Assembly (NCBI GenBank): GCA_964344765.1
Contig: CAYFOM010000008.1
Span: 1 to 64,000 of the forward strand
Direction: 5' to 3'
Origin: JACNIZ01 sp964344765
GTDB lineage: Bacteria; Planctomycetota; UBA1135
DNA: 64,000 nucleotides
Under the pieces are notes generated by a model. The model saw only the letters and a program-made list of their open reading frames with translations, was not told the origin of the DNA and made no database searches. Below, one piece after another: positions 8,440 to 15,941 of the stretch. The position numbers and the translations under genes are program-made. Within the stretch, counting starts at the first letter, position 1. Each line of letters opens with the position of its first letter.

Positions 8440-9408
8440 TTACCACGAATACTGCCGACGCCACGCATCCAAGGCAGTGACGTCCCCGTCAACGCAGGAA
8501 TCAAGTGTGATCCCTTCAGGCATGGGTGCAAGGCGATGGAGTGCCGTAGCCAACGGGCGGCGATGATCCGGGTCGCCGTCACGTAGCAGGTACCAAAGAG
8601 TTACCGCGTCGCCGACTCCGGCTGCCGCCACCAACTGCTTTGTTGCGGTCGCGACCGAACTTGCGGTGGATGACGAGTGCACCAAAGTCCGCCAGGCCGC
8701 CTGAACCTCCGGCGACGCATTGGTGCGCACCGGTGCGGTCGGCCCATGAGTAGCGTCGGCCAAAACGCGAGCGCCGCTCGGCACAACGACCTCTCGGCCA
8801 TGCGACTCGAAAGAAACTCGACCCGACATCACAGTTAGCTGAGTGCTGCCGTCGGCCAGGATCTCGGTTTCGTAAATGCAGCCTAAATCCACCGCAATTC
8901 CGGCAGGCGTGCCGACTTGGAAGATTCGCGGGGCGGCAAAAATGGTTGCCACCATGCGCCCGCTTTCCAGGTTGAGCAGGTAGTCGCCATCCACACTTGT
9001 GGCATCCGCAATAGATAACGAGCTGTGCTCCTCAAGCACTACCCCGCCGATCTCGCCGACCTGTAATCGCAACCGCGCCCCCGCTGGCGTGCTCAGGCGC
9101 TGACCCACCTGAAGAGCCAAGACCTCTTCCGGATCAAGTCGACGGATTCCATCCAACCCGCCGCCACTCGCCTGCGGCGCACCTTCTAGTGCAACCGCGC
9201 CATAAGGCGAGTGAACAGGGGCGTTCAAAATTCCAGCTCCCTGCCAAAAGCCGATCGAGGCAAGGATCAGCACTGCGGCGGCCGCCGCCGCCCTACGCGG
9301 GCGTTGCCACCATGGCACGATGCGCGGTGGCAGCACCGGCGGCTCCTGCCGCCAACCACGCCAACGCAGATCGCGCAATTCCTCCGAGAACCGCTGCTCA
9401 TCCGTCAT
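8440..9408 (-). CDS. FecR-like membrane protein, probable anti-sigma factor
   Basis: Layout of a FecR-type regulator: a cytoplasmic N-terminus (about residues 1-30) with WRGWRQEPP, one transmembrane segment (about 35-55, AAAAAAVLILASIGFW), and a periplasmic FecR-like beta domain containing GARLRLQVGEIGGVVL, LESGRMVATIF and GTPAGIAVDLGC. It directly follows an ECF sigma gene and overlaps its 3' end by 11 bp, which supports sigma/anti-sigma pairing. The last 90 residues are helical and unassigned. No partner TonB receptor is nearby. Confidence 0.75.
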   Translation of the reverse strand: MTDEQRFSEELRDLRWRGWRQEPPVLPPRIVPWWQRPRRAAAAAAVLILASIGFWQGAGILNAPVHSPYGAVALEGAPQASGGGLDGIRRLDPEEVLALQVGQRLSTPAGARLRLQVGEIGGVVLEEHSSLSIADATSVDGDYLLNLESGRMVATIFAAPRIFQVGTPAGIAVDLGCIYETEILADGSTQLTVMSGRVSFESHGREVVVPSGARVLADATHGPTAPVRTNASPEVQAAWRTLVHSSSTASSVATATKQLVAAAGVGDAVTLWYLLRDGDPDHRRPLATALHRLAPMPEGITLDSCVDGDVTALDAWRRQYSW

Positions 9409-10060
9409 GACTCAACCTCCCATCTAGTCGTTGCCGCAACTTCGCCATCGCTCGACTGAGTTGCACCTTGACCGAGTCTGCTTTTAAGTCCAAAGCCTCC
9501 GCGATCCGCCCAGTAGCCATCTCTTCGATCAAACGCAAAGTCAGTAATTCGCGCTCTCGGGCAGGAAAGCTGTGGATCGCCGCCAAAATGATCGATGAGT
9601 TGGACTCGACTCCAGTCCCAACCCCACCTGCCCCGCCGAATTCCGGCGTGTGCCAAGGTGGTCCACCGCATTCCGTCGACGCAACCGGTTCGTGATCTAA
9701 CGGCAACCAATTTTGGTTCTTCATTCTGCGGAAGTGACGCCGCACCTTATTGCGAGCAATTCCCATGACCCACGAGGCGAAGCGCGATTCCTCACGTAGT
9801 TTGGGTAAATCAGACCACGCACTACTGAAAGTTTCCTGCATCAAATCCTCCACCACATCGATCGGTGAATGCGCAAGCAACAACGCGTGCACAGCCGGGG
9901 CGCACGCGTCGTAAATTTGACGGTAAGCAACGGTGTCCCCATTCCGCGCAGCGCGCACGCGTTGAGGGTCAACCGTTCGACGTTCATTTTGCTCCTGCAC
10001 TCTGTTGGTTTGCCCAAGCGACCAATTCATCGTAGCTGTTGTGACCGCTGACGACGCCAA
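9398..10060 (-). CDS. ECF-type RNA polymerase sigma factor
   Basis: Sigma-70 family, extracytoplasmic-function class. Region 2 is visible (VEDLMQETFSSAWSDLPKL, FASWVMGIARNKVRRHFRR) and region 4 has FPARERELLTLRLIEEM with a helix-turn-helix (SVKVQLSRAMAKLRQRL). A proline/glycine-rich linker joins them. The start is uncertain: ATG at 10060 or 10030, or a GTG at 10000 that would leave only a 17-bp overlap with the upstream gene and better fits the family N-terminus. The FecR-like gene downstream overlaps it, so it is probably held inactive by that protein until a signal arrives. Confidence 0.88.
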   Translation of the reverse strand: MASSAVTTATMNWSLGQTNRVQEQNERRTVDPQRVRAARNGDTVAYRQIYDACAPAVHALLLAHSPIDVVEDLMQETFSSAWSDLPKLREESRFASWVMGIARNKVRRHFRRMKNQNWLPLDHEPVASTECGGPPWHTPEFGGAGGVGTGVESNSSIILAAIHSFPARERELLTLRLIEEMATGRIAEALDLKADSVKVQLSRAMAKLRQRLDGRLSHDG

Positions 10061-10715
10061 CGGTCTCGACCAAGTTGGTCTTTAGCAATGGATCGCTTGC
10101 CGCCAGCTGACACAGTTTCTGCAAGGCGTGCGGAGGGAATCGGTGGTTGTTTGCTTCGAAGGCGCCAAGGCAATAAGCCAGCCATACGTTGCCGTCCTGC
10201 CCCATCAAACGGGTTGCGCGCAGTAGCTCCGCTTCGCCTTGGTGATCGCGGCCGGAGCCCAGTTGTCCAAGCGCGCCGAGAAAGTAGCCTAGATCCAGCA
10301 ACGCCAAACCCAACTTTTTGCCTTTGGGTTTGCCGTCGGCTGGTTGGTCGAGAAAGGCGTCCAATGCGCGCCGCTGAAGCGCCATGGTTAATTTGCGCTG
10401 CAGATCCATGCGCTGTTCTTTGCTCGCCTTGCCGGCCGGATCTTTGGTGGCAATACACACTGCGGCACGCCGCAACGTTTCCATATGCACCACCGCGACC
10501 GCGCTCTGATCCAGCACTTTGACGACGTCGCCGGTCAGGCGCTCTATTCCGTAACCCTTCGCCCGTTGGAAAGCGTCGTTCCCCCATGGAATGGATTGGT
10601 GTTTGCCGATGTCGAGCGGGAAGCAAACGGCCGGCGGACCCGAGTCCAATTCGGCGGTTGCGGCAAGAGGAGCGGCCACTGCGGCCAGGAGAAGCAAAAC
10701 TTTTGTGACGTACAT
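9984..10715 (-). CDS. Exported protein of unknown function
   Basis: I do not recognise this protein. From the ATG at 10715 it begins with a clear signal peptide (MYVTKVLLLLAAVAAPLAATA) and has 243 residues. The mature part is helical with a repeat-like C-terminal half (ALLDLGYFLGALGQL, GNVWLAYCLGAFEAN, LQKLCQLAASDPLL) that suggests TPR/Sel1-type solenoid structure without clean consensus. It sits immediately upstream of, and overlaps, the ECF sigma gene, so it may be part of the same regulatory cassette, possibly as sensor or target; that is inference from position. Confidence 0.65.
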   Translation of the reverse strand: MYVTKVLLLLAAVAAPLAATAELDSGPPAVCFPLDIGKHQSIPWGNDAFQRAKGYGIERLTGDVVKVLDQSAVAVVHMETLRRAAVCIATKDPAGKASKEQRMDLQRKLTMALQRRALDAFLDQPADGKPKGKKLGLALLDLGYFLGALGQLGSGRDHQGEAELLRATRLMGQDGNVWLAYCLGAFEANNHRFPPHALQKLCQLAASDPLLKTNLVETVGVVSGHNSYDELVAWANQQSAGAK

Positions 10716-10746
10716 GAAAGATTCCGTGGTGGAGTTCAGGGTTATG

Positions 10747-10758
10747 ACAAAGCTTTGT
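10747..10758. promoter_or_regulatory. Perfect 12-bp palindrome in a divergent intergenic region
   Basis: ACAAAGCTTTGT is its own reverse complement. It lies 32 bp upstream of the exported-protein/ECF sigma cassette and 51 bp upstream of the divergent small exported gene. It could be an operator, but a 12-bp palindrome can arise by chance. Confidence 0.25.
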
Positions 10759-10809
10759 GCCATCTCAGGGCGAATCGTTAACAATAAAATTTGCCACTAG
10801 AATGGATGC

Positions 10810-11262
10810 ATGAACAAGAGTGGATTTTTGCTTCTTCTCTGCCTGGTATTGACTCTGGGTCTGTCATCGCTGGGATTCGGAAATCGAGGCAACGACGCCG
10901 ACGCCGGCCGCAGCTTCGCCAAGCTCGTCGTAACCGTCACCGGACCATCCAACGAATGGTCCAGCTATGGCTGGCTGTGGGATCACGGCGAACGCCGCAA
11001 CGGCGTGCCTTGGGTGGTTTCGGCAGGTACGCTCGACCTGGATCCGTCGCCGCGCAACACCCGCGACTCGAATAAGTCGATCTATTGGTGGATCACCGAA
11101 TCGGCGTGGTCGGCGAAGGTCGGCCCGACCGAGATCGAGGTGTTAAACGCCATCGGCAGCATGGGTTGGCGCTTAGTCGAAACCAAGGACGGCATTCACC
11201 ACACGATGGTGGCCGACGACTTTGAGCACGACAAGGCTGTGACTTATTTGTTCCAGCGCTAA
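10810..11262 (+). CDS. Small exported protein with a DUF4177-like C-terminus
   Basis: 150 residues with an N-terminal hydrophobic signal (FLLLLCLVLTLGLSSLGFG) that probably directs export. The C-terminus has the pattern VLNAIGSMGWRLVETKDG followed by TYLFQR, which resembles the DUF4177 family (leucine-rich helix, GW, terminal aromatic-x-K/R strand). The function of that family is unknown. A TAGAAT hexamer at 10798-10803 lies so close to the start codon that any transcript from it would be nearly leaderless. The gene stands alone between the ECF cassette and tRNA-Gln. Confidence 0.7.
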   Translation: MNKSGFLLLLCLVLTLGLSSLGFGNRGNDADAGRSFAKLVVTVTGPSNEWSSYGWLWDHGERRNGVPWVVSAGTLDLDPSPRNTRDSNKSIYWWITESAWSAKVGPTEIEVLNAIGSMGWRLVETKDGIHHTMVADDFEHDKAVTYLFQR

Positions 11263-11319
11263 TCGGCTGCCAAGTTCAACCGCACAGGGCTTCGTAGAGC
11301 AGGCTGGTCCGGGCCGGGC

Positions 11320-11355
11320 AAAAAAAATGACCGCACCCCGTGAAGGGATGCGGTC
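11320..11355 (-). terminator. Rho-independent terminator after tRNA-Gln
   Basis: On the minus strand, an 11-bp stem (GACCGCATCCC / GGGGTGCGGTC, one G-T pair) with a 5-nt loop is followed by ATTTTTTTT. It begins 6 bp past the 3' end of the tRNA, so it very likely ends the tRNA transcript or the whole cinA operon. Confidence 0.88.
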
Positions 11356-11361
11356 GTTGCT

Positions 11362-11436
11362 TGGCAACCGGACAGGGACTTGAACCCCGACTAACAGAAC
11401 CAAAATCTGCTGTGCTGCCAATTACACCATCCGGTT
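11362..11436 (-). tRNA. tRNA-Gln (anticodon TTG)
   Basis: A full cloverleaf is readable on the minus strand: acceptor stem AACCGGA pairs with TCCGGTT, discriminator G, and encoded CCA at 11362-11364. The anticodon stem GCAGA/TCTGT closes the loop TTTTGGT with anticodon TTG, which reads CAA glutamine codons. The T stem is CGGGG/CCCTG with loop TTCAAGT. Discriminator G is typical for glutamine tRNAs. It is 64 bp downstream of cinA and followed at once by a terminator. Confidence 0.95.
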
Positions 11437-11500
11437 TTGAGGGCGGAATGATACCGTCCCGTGGCAGCGGTGGCAAGAATCTGAGCAACTTTATCGGTGT

Positions 11501-12841
11501 TTAGGCACGTTGCTCGGGCAGCGGCGGCAAGTCGAACAGGGTACGCCTTAGGATTTCCAACGCGTCGCGCACGCTGCCTAACTGCACGCCGGTGCGACCG
11601 CCGCGAGTCCACTGGTGGCGCAATACGGCGAAGTTTACGCCAGGCCCGACCAGGCCGATCCAAACCGTGCCTACCGGCTTCTCAGCCGTGCCTCCATCGG
11701 GTCCCGCGATTCCGGTAATGCCTATCCCCCAATCCGCGGTGGCCTGATTCCGTGCGCCCTGAGCCATAGCCAGCGCCACTTCGCCGCTGACCGCCCCGGG
11801 ACCGCCTTCAGACGTGTAATCCACCGGCACCCCTAGCTCCTGATGCTTGGCCTCATTGGCGTAGCAGGTCCAGCCAAAATGGAATACCTGGCTGGCTCCA
11901 GGCACGCCGGTGAATGCCGCCGATAGACGTCCGCCGGTGCACGATTCGGCGGTGGCTACGGTTTGTTTGCGGCGCAGCAACTCTTCGACAACCACACCCT
12001 GCAAGGTCTGCTGATCGCGCCCCCACAGCCAAGGATGCAGCCGCTCCTCCAGAGTGGCCGCCATGTCGGCGAGCACTTGTTCAGCACTACGACCGGGATC
12101 TTGGCTCCCGCCGCTGGTGGTCGCTGCAGGCTCGGCTCGGGCGAGTACGGATAAGGTCACCTGTTTGCCCTTGGCAGTGATTCCCATGCGCGGGTTGCCG
12201 CCCAGGCGAAGTAAATCGCGAACCTTTTCCTCGACGGTGGACTCGGGCACTGACGCGGTGTGGAACAAACCATAGGCCAATTCAGAGGTCGTGCCTAACG
12301 CGGTTTGCAGCGCATCTAAGCCGGCTTTCCAAGTGGCTTGACATTCGCGCGGCGGTCCGGGAACGGCCATGTAATGGCTCTTCTTGGGCAATCCGGTCAA
12401 AAAGCCCCACGCAGTCCCGGCGGTATTGGCCAAAGCGTTGCTGCCGGCGGGAATGCGGCACTGATCCATAAAGAAGGATGGCGGCTCCTGTCCCGGACGC
12501 ACGCGCTGATAGATCTGGCGCAATTCGTCAGCGGCGCTGCCGTCGTCAGTGGCCTCGGCCAACGGTTTGCCGAGAAAGTCTGCTGTTTCGGCGCGAATGC
12601 GGTCGTCGGCGGTCGGTCCTAAGCCGCCGGAGCTGACCAATAGATCGGCTTTGCCGTCCAGTTCAGCCAACAACTCATTGAGCTCGCCGGGACGGTCGCC
12701 GATGGTGCGCACGCCAATAACTTGGATGCCCAGTCGCTGCAGTTGGGTTGCCAAATACGATGCATTTAAATCCTGCACTCGGCCATCGAGCAACTCCTCA
12801 CCGATCGAGAGAACCACGGCGGTGGAAGCTGCATTGCTCAT
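11501..12841 (-). CDS. cinA: CinA family protein (nicotinamide-nucleotide amidase)
   Basis: Two-domain protein of 446 residues. The N-terminal MoCF/CinA domain begins VVLSIGEELLDGRVQDLNA and carries LLVSSGGLGPTADD (about residues 67-80). The C-terminal PncC domain has TVATAESCTGGRLSAAF (about 295) and GITGIAGPDGGT (about 385). Such proteins hydrolyse nicotinamide mononucleotide to nicotinate mononucleotide in pyridine nucleotide salvage and often also have ADP-ribose pyrophosphatase activity. The start overlaps the tatC stop by 4 bp, implying translational coupling. Confidence 0.93.
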   Translation of the reverse strand: MSNAASTAVVLSIGEELLDGRVQDLNASYLATQLQRLGIQVIGVRTIGDRPGELNELLAELDGKADLLVSSGGLGPTADDRIRAETADFLGKPLAEATDDGSAADELRQIYQRVRPGQEPPSFFMDQCRIPAGSNALANTAGTAWGFLTGLPKKSHYMAVPGPPRECQATWKAGLDALQTALGTTSELAYGLFHTASVPESTVEEKVRDLLRLGGNPRMGITAKGKQVTLSVLARAEPAATTSGGSQDPGRSAEQVLADMAATLEERLHPWLWGRDQQTLQGVVVEELLRRKQTVATAESCTGGRLSAAFTGVPGASQVFHFGWTCYANEAKHQELGVPVDYTSEGGPGAVSGEVALAMAQGARNQATADWGIGITGIAGPDGGTAEKPVGTVWIGLVGPGVNFAVLRHQWTRGGRTGVQLGSVRDALEILRRTLFDLPPLPEQRA

Positions 12842-13719
12842 GATTTTTCGGCCTTAGCGCGGCGTCGGTCTTGGAAGGCAACCAGCAGCACGCCAAACTC
12901 AAACAGCAAAATGGTCGGCACCGCCATCATGAACTGACTGAACGGTTCCGGTGGTGTGAGGACCGCGCCGACGATGAAGGCGCAGAGAATGAAGTGGCGG
13001 CGGTATTTGCGCAGGAACTTGGCGTCGACGACTCCGGCTGCTCCCAAGCCGGCGAGAATCAGCGGCAATTGGAAGATCAGCGCCAACGCGAAGGTGAACA
13101 TGAGGTACAGCCCGAAGTAGTCCTTCAAGCGGTAGCCGTCTTCAAAGAAGCTGGTGTTCAGCCGACCGTAGAGGAACTCCAAAATGGTCGGGAAGAAGAT
13201 GAAGTAGCAAAACGAGATGCCGCCTAGAGCAAGCACCAGCGACCAGGGCAGGAACTTCTTCAGCGGCTTGCGTTCGTGCTCGTGCAGGCCGACGGAGACG
13301 AAACCCCAGATCTGCCAAATCAGATACGGGAAGCCAAGCAGTAGCGACACCATCAGCGACGCCTTGAGCTGGAAGAACAAGTCTTCCAGCGGATTCAGCA
13401 CGATCAGCTTCGGGTTGACTTCGACCGGCGGATCGGCGTTCTTCAAGCCTTCTACCGCACGCGTATGCGGCTGCATGAATACCCGAGTCAGCCAGTCGGC
13501 CAAAAAGGTCCAACCGCCCAGAAACATAAAGGCGATCGCCCCCAAGGCTTTGAACAACCGCTTGCGCAGTTCATCCAAATGCGCGCCGAAGGACATGCGC
13601 GTCGATTCTTCCGACGGCTTGTCCTGCGTTTCCTCCGCCTCGGCTGTTGCCTTGTCGTTGCTTTGCGCAACTTCGGCTTCGGGTTCCGTGCCCTGCGGGC
13701 TGGATGTGGGGTCCGGCAT
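12838..13719 (-). CDS. tatC: Sec-independent translocase subunit TatC
   Basis: Membrane receptor of the twin-arginine translocase, which exports folded proteins. Hallmarks are FGAHLDELRKRLFKAL (about residues 44-59), FYLIWQIWGF-type helix PYLIWQIWGFVSVGL, the periplasmic ERKPLKKFLPW turn and FQLPLILAGLGAAGVV. Six hydrophobic segments are visible. An acidic 41-residue N-terminal extension (rich in E, A, S) precedes the core; starting at Met42 instead would give a canonical length, so the start is uncertain. No tatA is adjacent. It overlaps cinA by 4 bp. Confidence 0.93.
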   Translation of the reverse strand: MPDPTSSPQGTEPEAEVAQSNDKATAEAEETQDKPSEESTRMSFGAHLDELRKRLFKALGAIAFMFLGGWTFLADWLTRVFMQPHTRAVEGLKNADPPVEVNPKLIVLNPLEDLFFQLKASLMVSLLLGFPYLIWQIWGFVSVGLHEHERKPLKKFLPWSLVLALGGISFCYFIFFPTILEFLYGRLNTSFFEDGYRLKDYFGLYLMFTFALALIFQLPLILAGLGAAGVVDAKFLRKYRRHFILCAFIVGAVLTPPEPFSQFMMAVPTILLFEFGVLLVAFQDRRRAKAEKS

Positions 13720-13796
13720 AAACGGATGCCGGGCCGCAGGAAGATTCCCTACAGCCCGGTATGGGGTTGGCCGACTAACTCGACCGACTCATGAAT

Positions 13797-15029
13797 CTAG
13801 AGGCCCAACCAGGCCAACCAGTCGCGGCGGGGAACGATCTCCACCGACATGCCTTGAGCAACCTTGTAGCTATCTTGACCGCTCCAAGGCAGCATCTCAC
13901 CGGTCTCCTCATCGAAGAACGGAGTACCGAGCAACAGGTAGTCAGTTTCTACACCGACTTCCTCGACCACGGCGATTCCAACTTCAGCCAGCTTGGCCTT
14001 CATGTCGGCAGCGCTGTAGCGACCAAAGCCTTGGCCCAGCAGCACGGCGACCGGAGTGCGGTTGCGATCGAAGACGGCGTTGCGAACCTTGTCGCCACTG
14101 CCGATCGGGTTGAAGCGGTCGGCAACGTTCATGATGTTGCACTCGGCGCGCTCCTCTTCAATGCTGGCGACCTGAACGCGGCCCTTCACAGCGCCGGTGG
14201 TCTTATCGAGGACCTCGAACTGCAGTCGCGGGACCAAGCGGTCGACGCGACCCAGGTCGATCCATGCCTTGTTGATGTTGGCGTTGGAAGTAAGGATGGC
14301 ACCGTCCGTCGACTCGGCGCGACGGGTCACACCATTCAGGCGGTTCGACAAGATGTCGTTGCGCTGCTTCAAGTTCAGGGACGCGTTGCGCACCTGCAAG
14401 ATTTCGGCGTCCTTCTGGGCCACCATCTGCGAGTGCTGATCGTCCAGCTGCTGATACTGATCTCGCAGAGCGTCGCGCTGGCGCTCGGTGTCGAGAATGG
14501 TGTCGTTCAAACTGGTGGTGGTGTCCTGCAGCTGGCTTTGCAGATCCGAGATCATCGAATCCTTTTCGGCCACAGCGGTGTCTGCCTCGGACTGACGTGC
14601 ATCGAGGTCAGCGCGCAGCGTGGCGACCTGCTGCTCCAGATCCGAAATCCGGGTCTGCGATGCTTTGTAGTCGGCGATGACGCCAGGCAGGGTGGCCTGA
14701 ATTTGATCGGCGTCGCTGGCTACCGACGGGAAGATTGCACCCAGTTCGGCCAGCGAATCAGTGATCGGACCCTCTTGCGGCAGAGCGGTGGAGTCGCCCG
14801 AGGGCTGCCAACCAATCTTCTTACCGATTTTCGAGTCCGCGTTGATCATATTCTGGATCTGCGTTTCCAGATTCGTGGTCTTCGTCTGCTCAGCAGCCAG
14901 CGAAGCCTCGGTCTCCGTGACTCGGCTGGTGGCGGAATACGCCAGGAAAACAGAAACAAGTGCCACGACTAGAAGCGCGATGGCCCACATCAGGCCGACT
15001 TGAGCGGCTCCGCGGTTGGACTGGGTCAT
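13797..15029 (-). CDS. Membrane-anchored coiled-coil protein with a BRCT-like segment
   Basis: Family not recognised. From the ATG at 15029 the 410-residue protein has one N-terminal transmembrane segment (VGLMWAIALLVVALVSVFLA, about residues 11-30). A long coiled coil follows (about 35-210, e.g. ISDLEQQVATLRADLDARQ), then a beta-rich domain. Residues about 325-368 (FGRYSAADMKAKLAEVG then TDYLLLG) look like the first half of a BRCT fold; that is pattern similarity only. The upstream 42-codon extension reads into non-coding leader and is rejected. It lies 77 bp upstream of tatC on the same strand. Confidence 0.65.
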   Translation of the reverse strand: MTQSNRGAAQVGLMWAIALLVVALVSVFLAYSATSRVTETEASLAAEQTKTTNLETQIQNMINADSKIGKKIGWQPSGDSTALPQEGPITDSLAELGAIFPSVASDADQIQATLPGVIADYKASQTRISDLEQQVATLRADLDARQSEADTAVAEKDSMISDLQSQLQDTTTSLNDTILDTERQRDALRDQYQQLDDQHSQMVAQKDAEILQVRNASLNLKQRNDILSNRLNGVTRRAESTDGAILTSNANINKAWIDLGRVDRLVPRLQFEVLDKTTGAVKGRVQVASIEEERAECNIMNVADRFNPIGSGDKVRNAVFDRNRTPVAVLLGQGFGRYSAADMKAKLAEVGIAVVEEVGVETDYLLLGTPFFDEETGEMLPWSGQDSYKVAQGMSVEIVPRRDWLAWLGL

Positions 15030-15164
15030 GAGTACGTAAGGACTCTCTATTGAAGGGGGGAACGCCTGACAGGCGCGGGGGTTCGACCAAGCTTGGGTTA
15101 GCCATGCGAACCCGTTCGGGAACGCAATTTTTACGCTGCCTTGCCGGAGGGTCAAGGCCGAACG

Positions 15165-15890
15165 ATGATGTTAGCCATGGCAGAGCCAGAGCAACCACCT
15201 ATTCCGGAAGGAATTTGCCCACCTGGGCTGCGAATCACAGGGGTCCTGGGGGGCGTAGGCTCCGGCAAGAGTACCGTGGCGCGGCTGCTAGCGGAACTGC
15301 TTCCCGGGATGCTGCTGGATGCCGACCAAATGGTCGCCGATTTACTGCTCAGCCGCGCCGTCGCCGACGAGGTCAGCGCGCTGCTCGGCCCCAATTTGAC
15401 CAACGCCGACGGCATTCTCGACCGAGCTGCGCTTGGAAAAAGGGTGTTCCAGGACGATAAAGCGCGAAAACAGCTGGAATCGGTGCTGCATCCTGCCGTA
15501 CGCCGCGAACTGCGCTCCGGCTTGCGTGGCGCCGAGGAATCGGAAAGCGGCTGGGCCGTTCTCGACGTCCCCCTACTGCTTGAAAATGGTCTGCACAGGC
15601 TCTGTGACCAGCTTATTTTCGTCGAGGTACCTGCCGAAATACGCGCCGAACGGGCGATGGCGCGCCACGGATGGAGCCATCAGGACTGGGTTCAGCGTGA
15701 AGCCGCACAATTCTCAATGGATAGGAAAAAATCTGCCGCAGATGTTATCCTGAGCAACGTCAGCGGAGTTGAACACCTTCGCGCACAGGTGCTGGAAGTC
15801 CTTCCGCCCTTGCGAGCCCTCCCTCCCCGCACGTTGCGGGACCGCTGGCCCAGCCCCGAGCCGTCGGATTTTTGGCGGCCTCATCGCTAA
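15165..15890 (+). CDS. coaE: Dephospho-CoA kinase
   Basis: Last step of coenzyme A synthesis: phosphorylates dephospho-CoA at the 3' hydroxyl of the ribose. The P-loop GGVGSGKSTVARLL is at about residues 31-44, followed by DADQMVADLL (catalytic aspartate region) and DVPLLLENGLHRLCD, the CoA-binding lid. It has 241 residues, longer than the usual ~200 because of N- and C-terminal extensions. Start candidates are ATGs at 15165, 15168 and 15177; all lie before the P-loop, and an upstream TTG at 15141 is less likely. It is divergent from the coiled-coil gene. Confidence 0.93.
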   Translation: MMLAMAEPEQPPIPEGICPPGLRITGVLGGVGSGKSTVARLLAELLPGMLLDADQMVADLLLSRAVADEVSALLGPNLTNADGILDRAALGKRVFQDDKARKQLESVLHPAVRRELRSGLRGAEESESGWAVLDVPLLLENGLHRLCDQLIFVEVPAEIRAERAMARHGWSHQDWVQREAAQFSMDRKKSAADVILSNVSGVEHLRAQVLEVLPPLRALPPRTLRDRWPSPEPSDFWRPHR

Positions 15891-15941
15891 ACGATCGGGG
15901 CAGGTTCTCTTTGGTTCCTGACGGGAAATCCTCGTACTACC

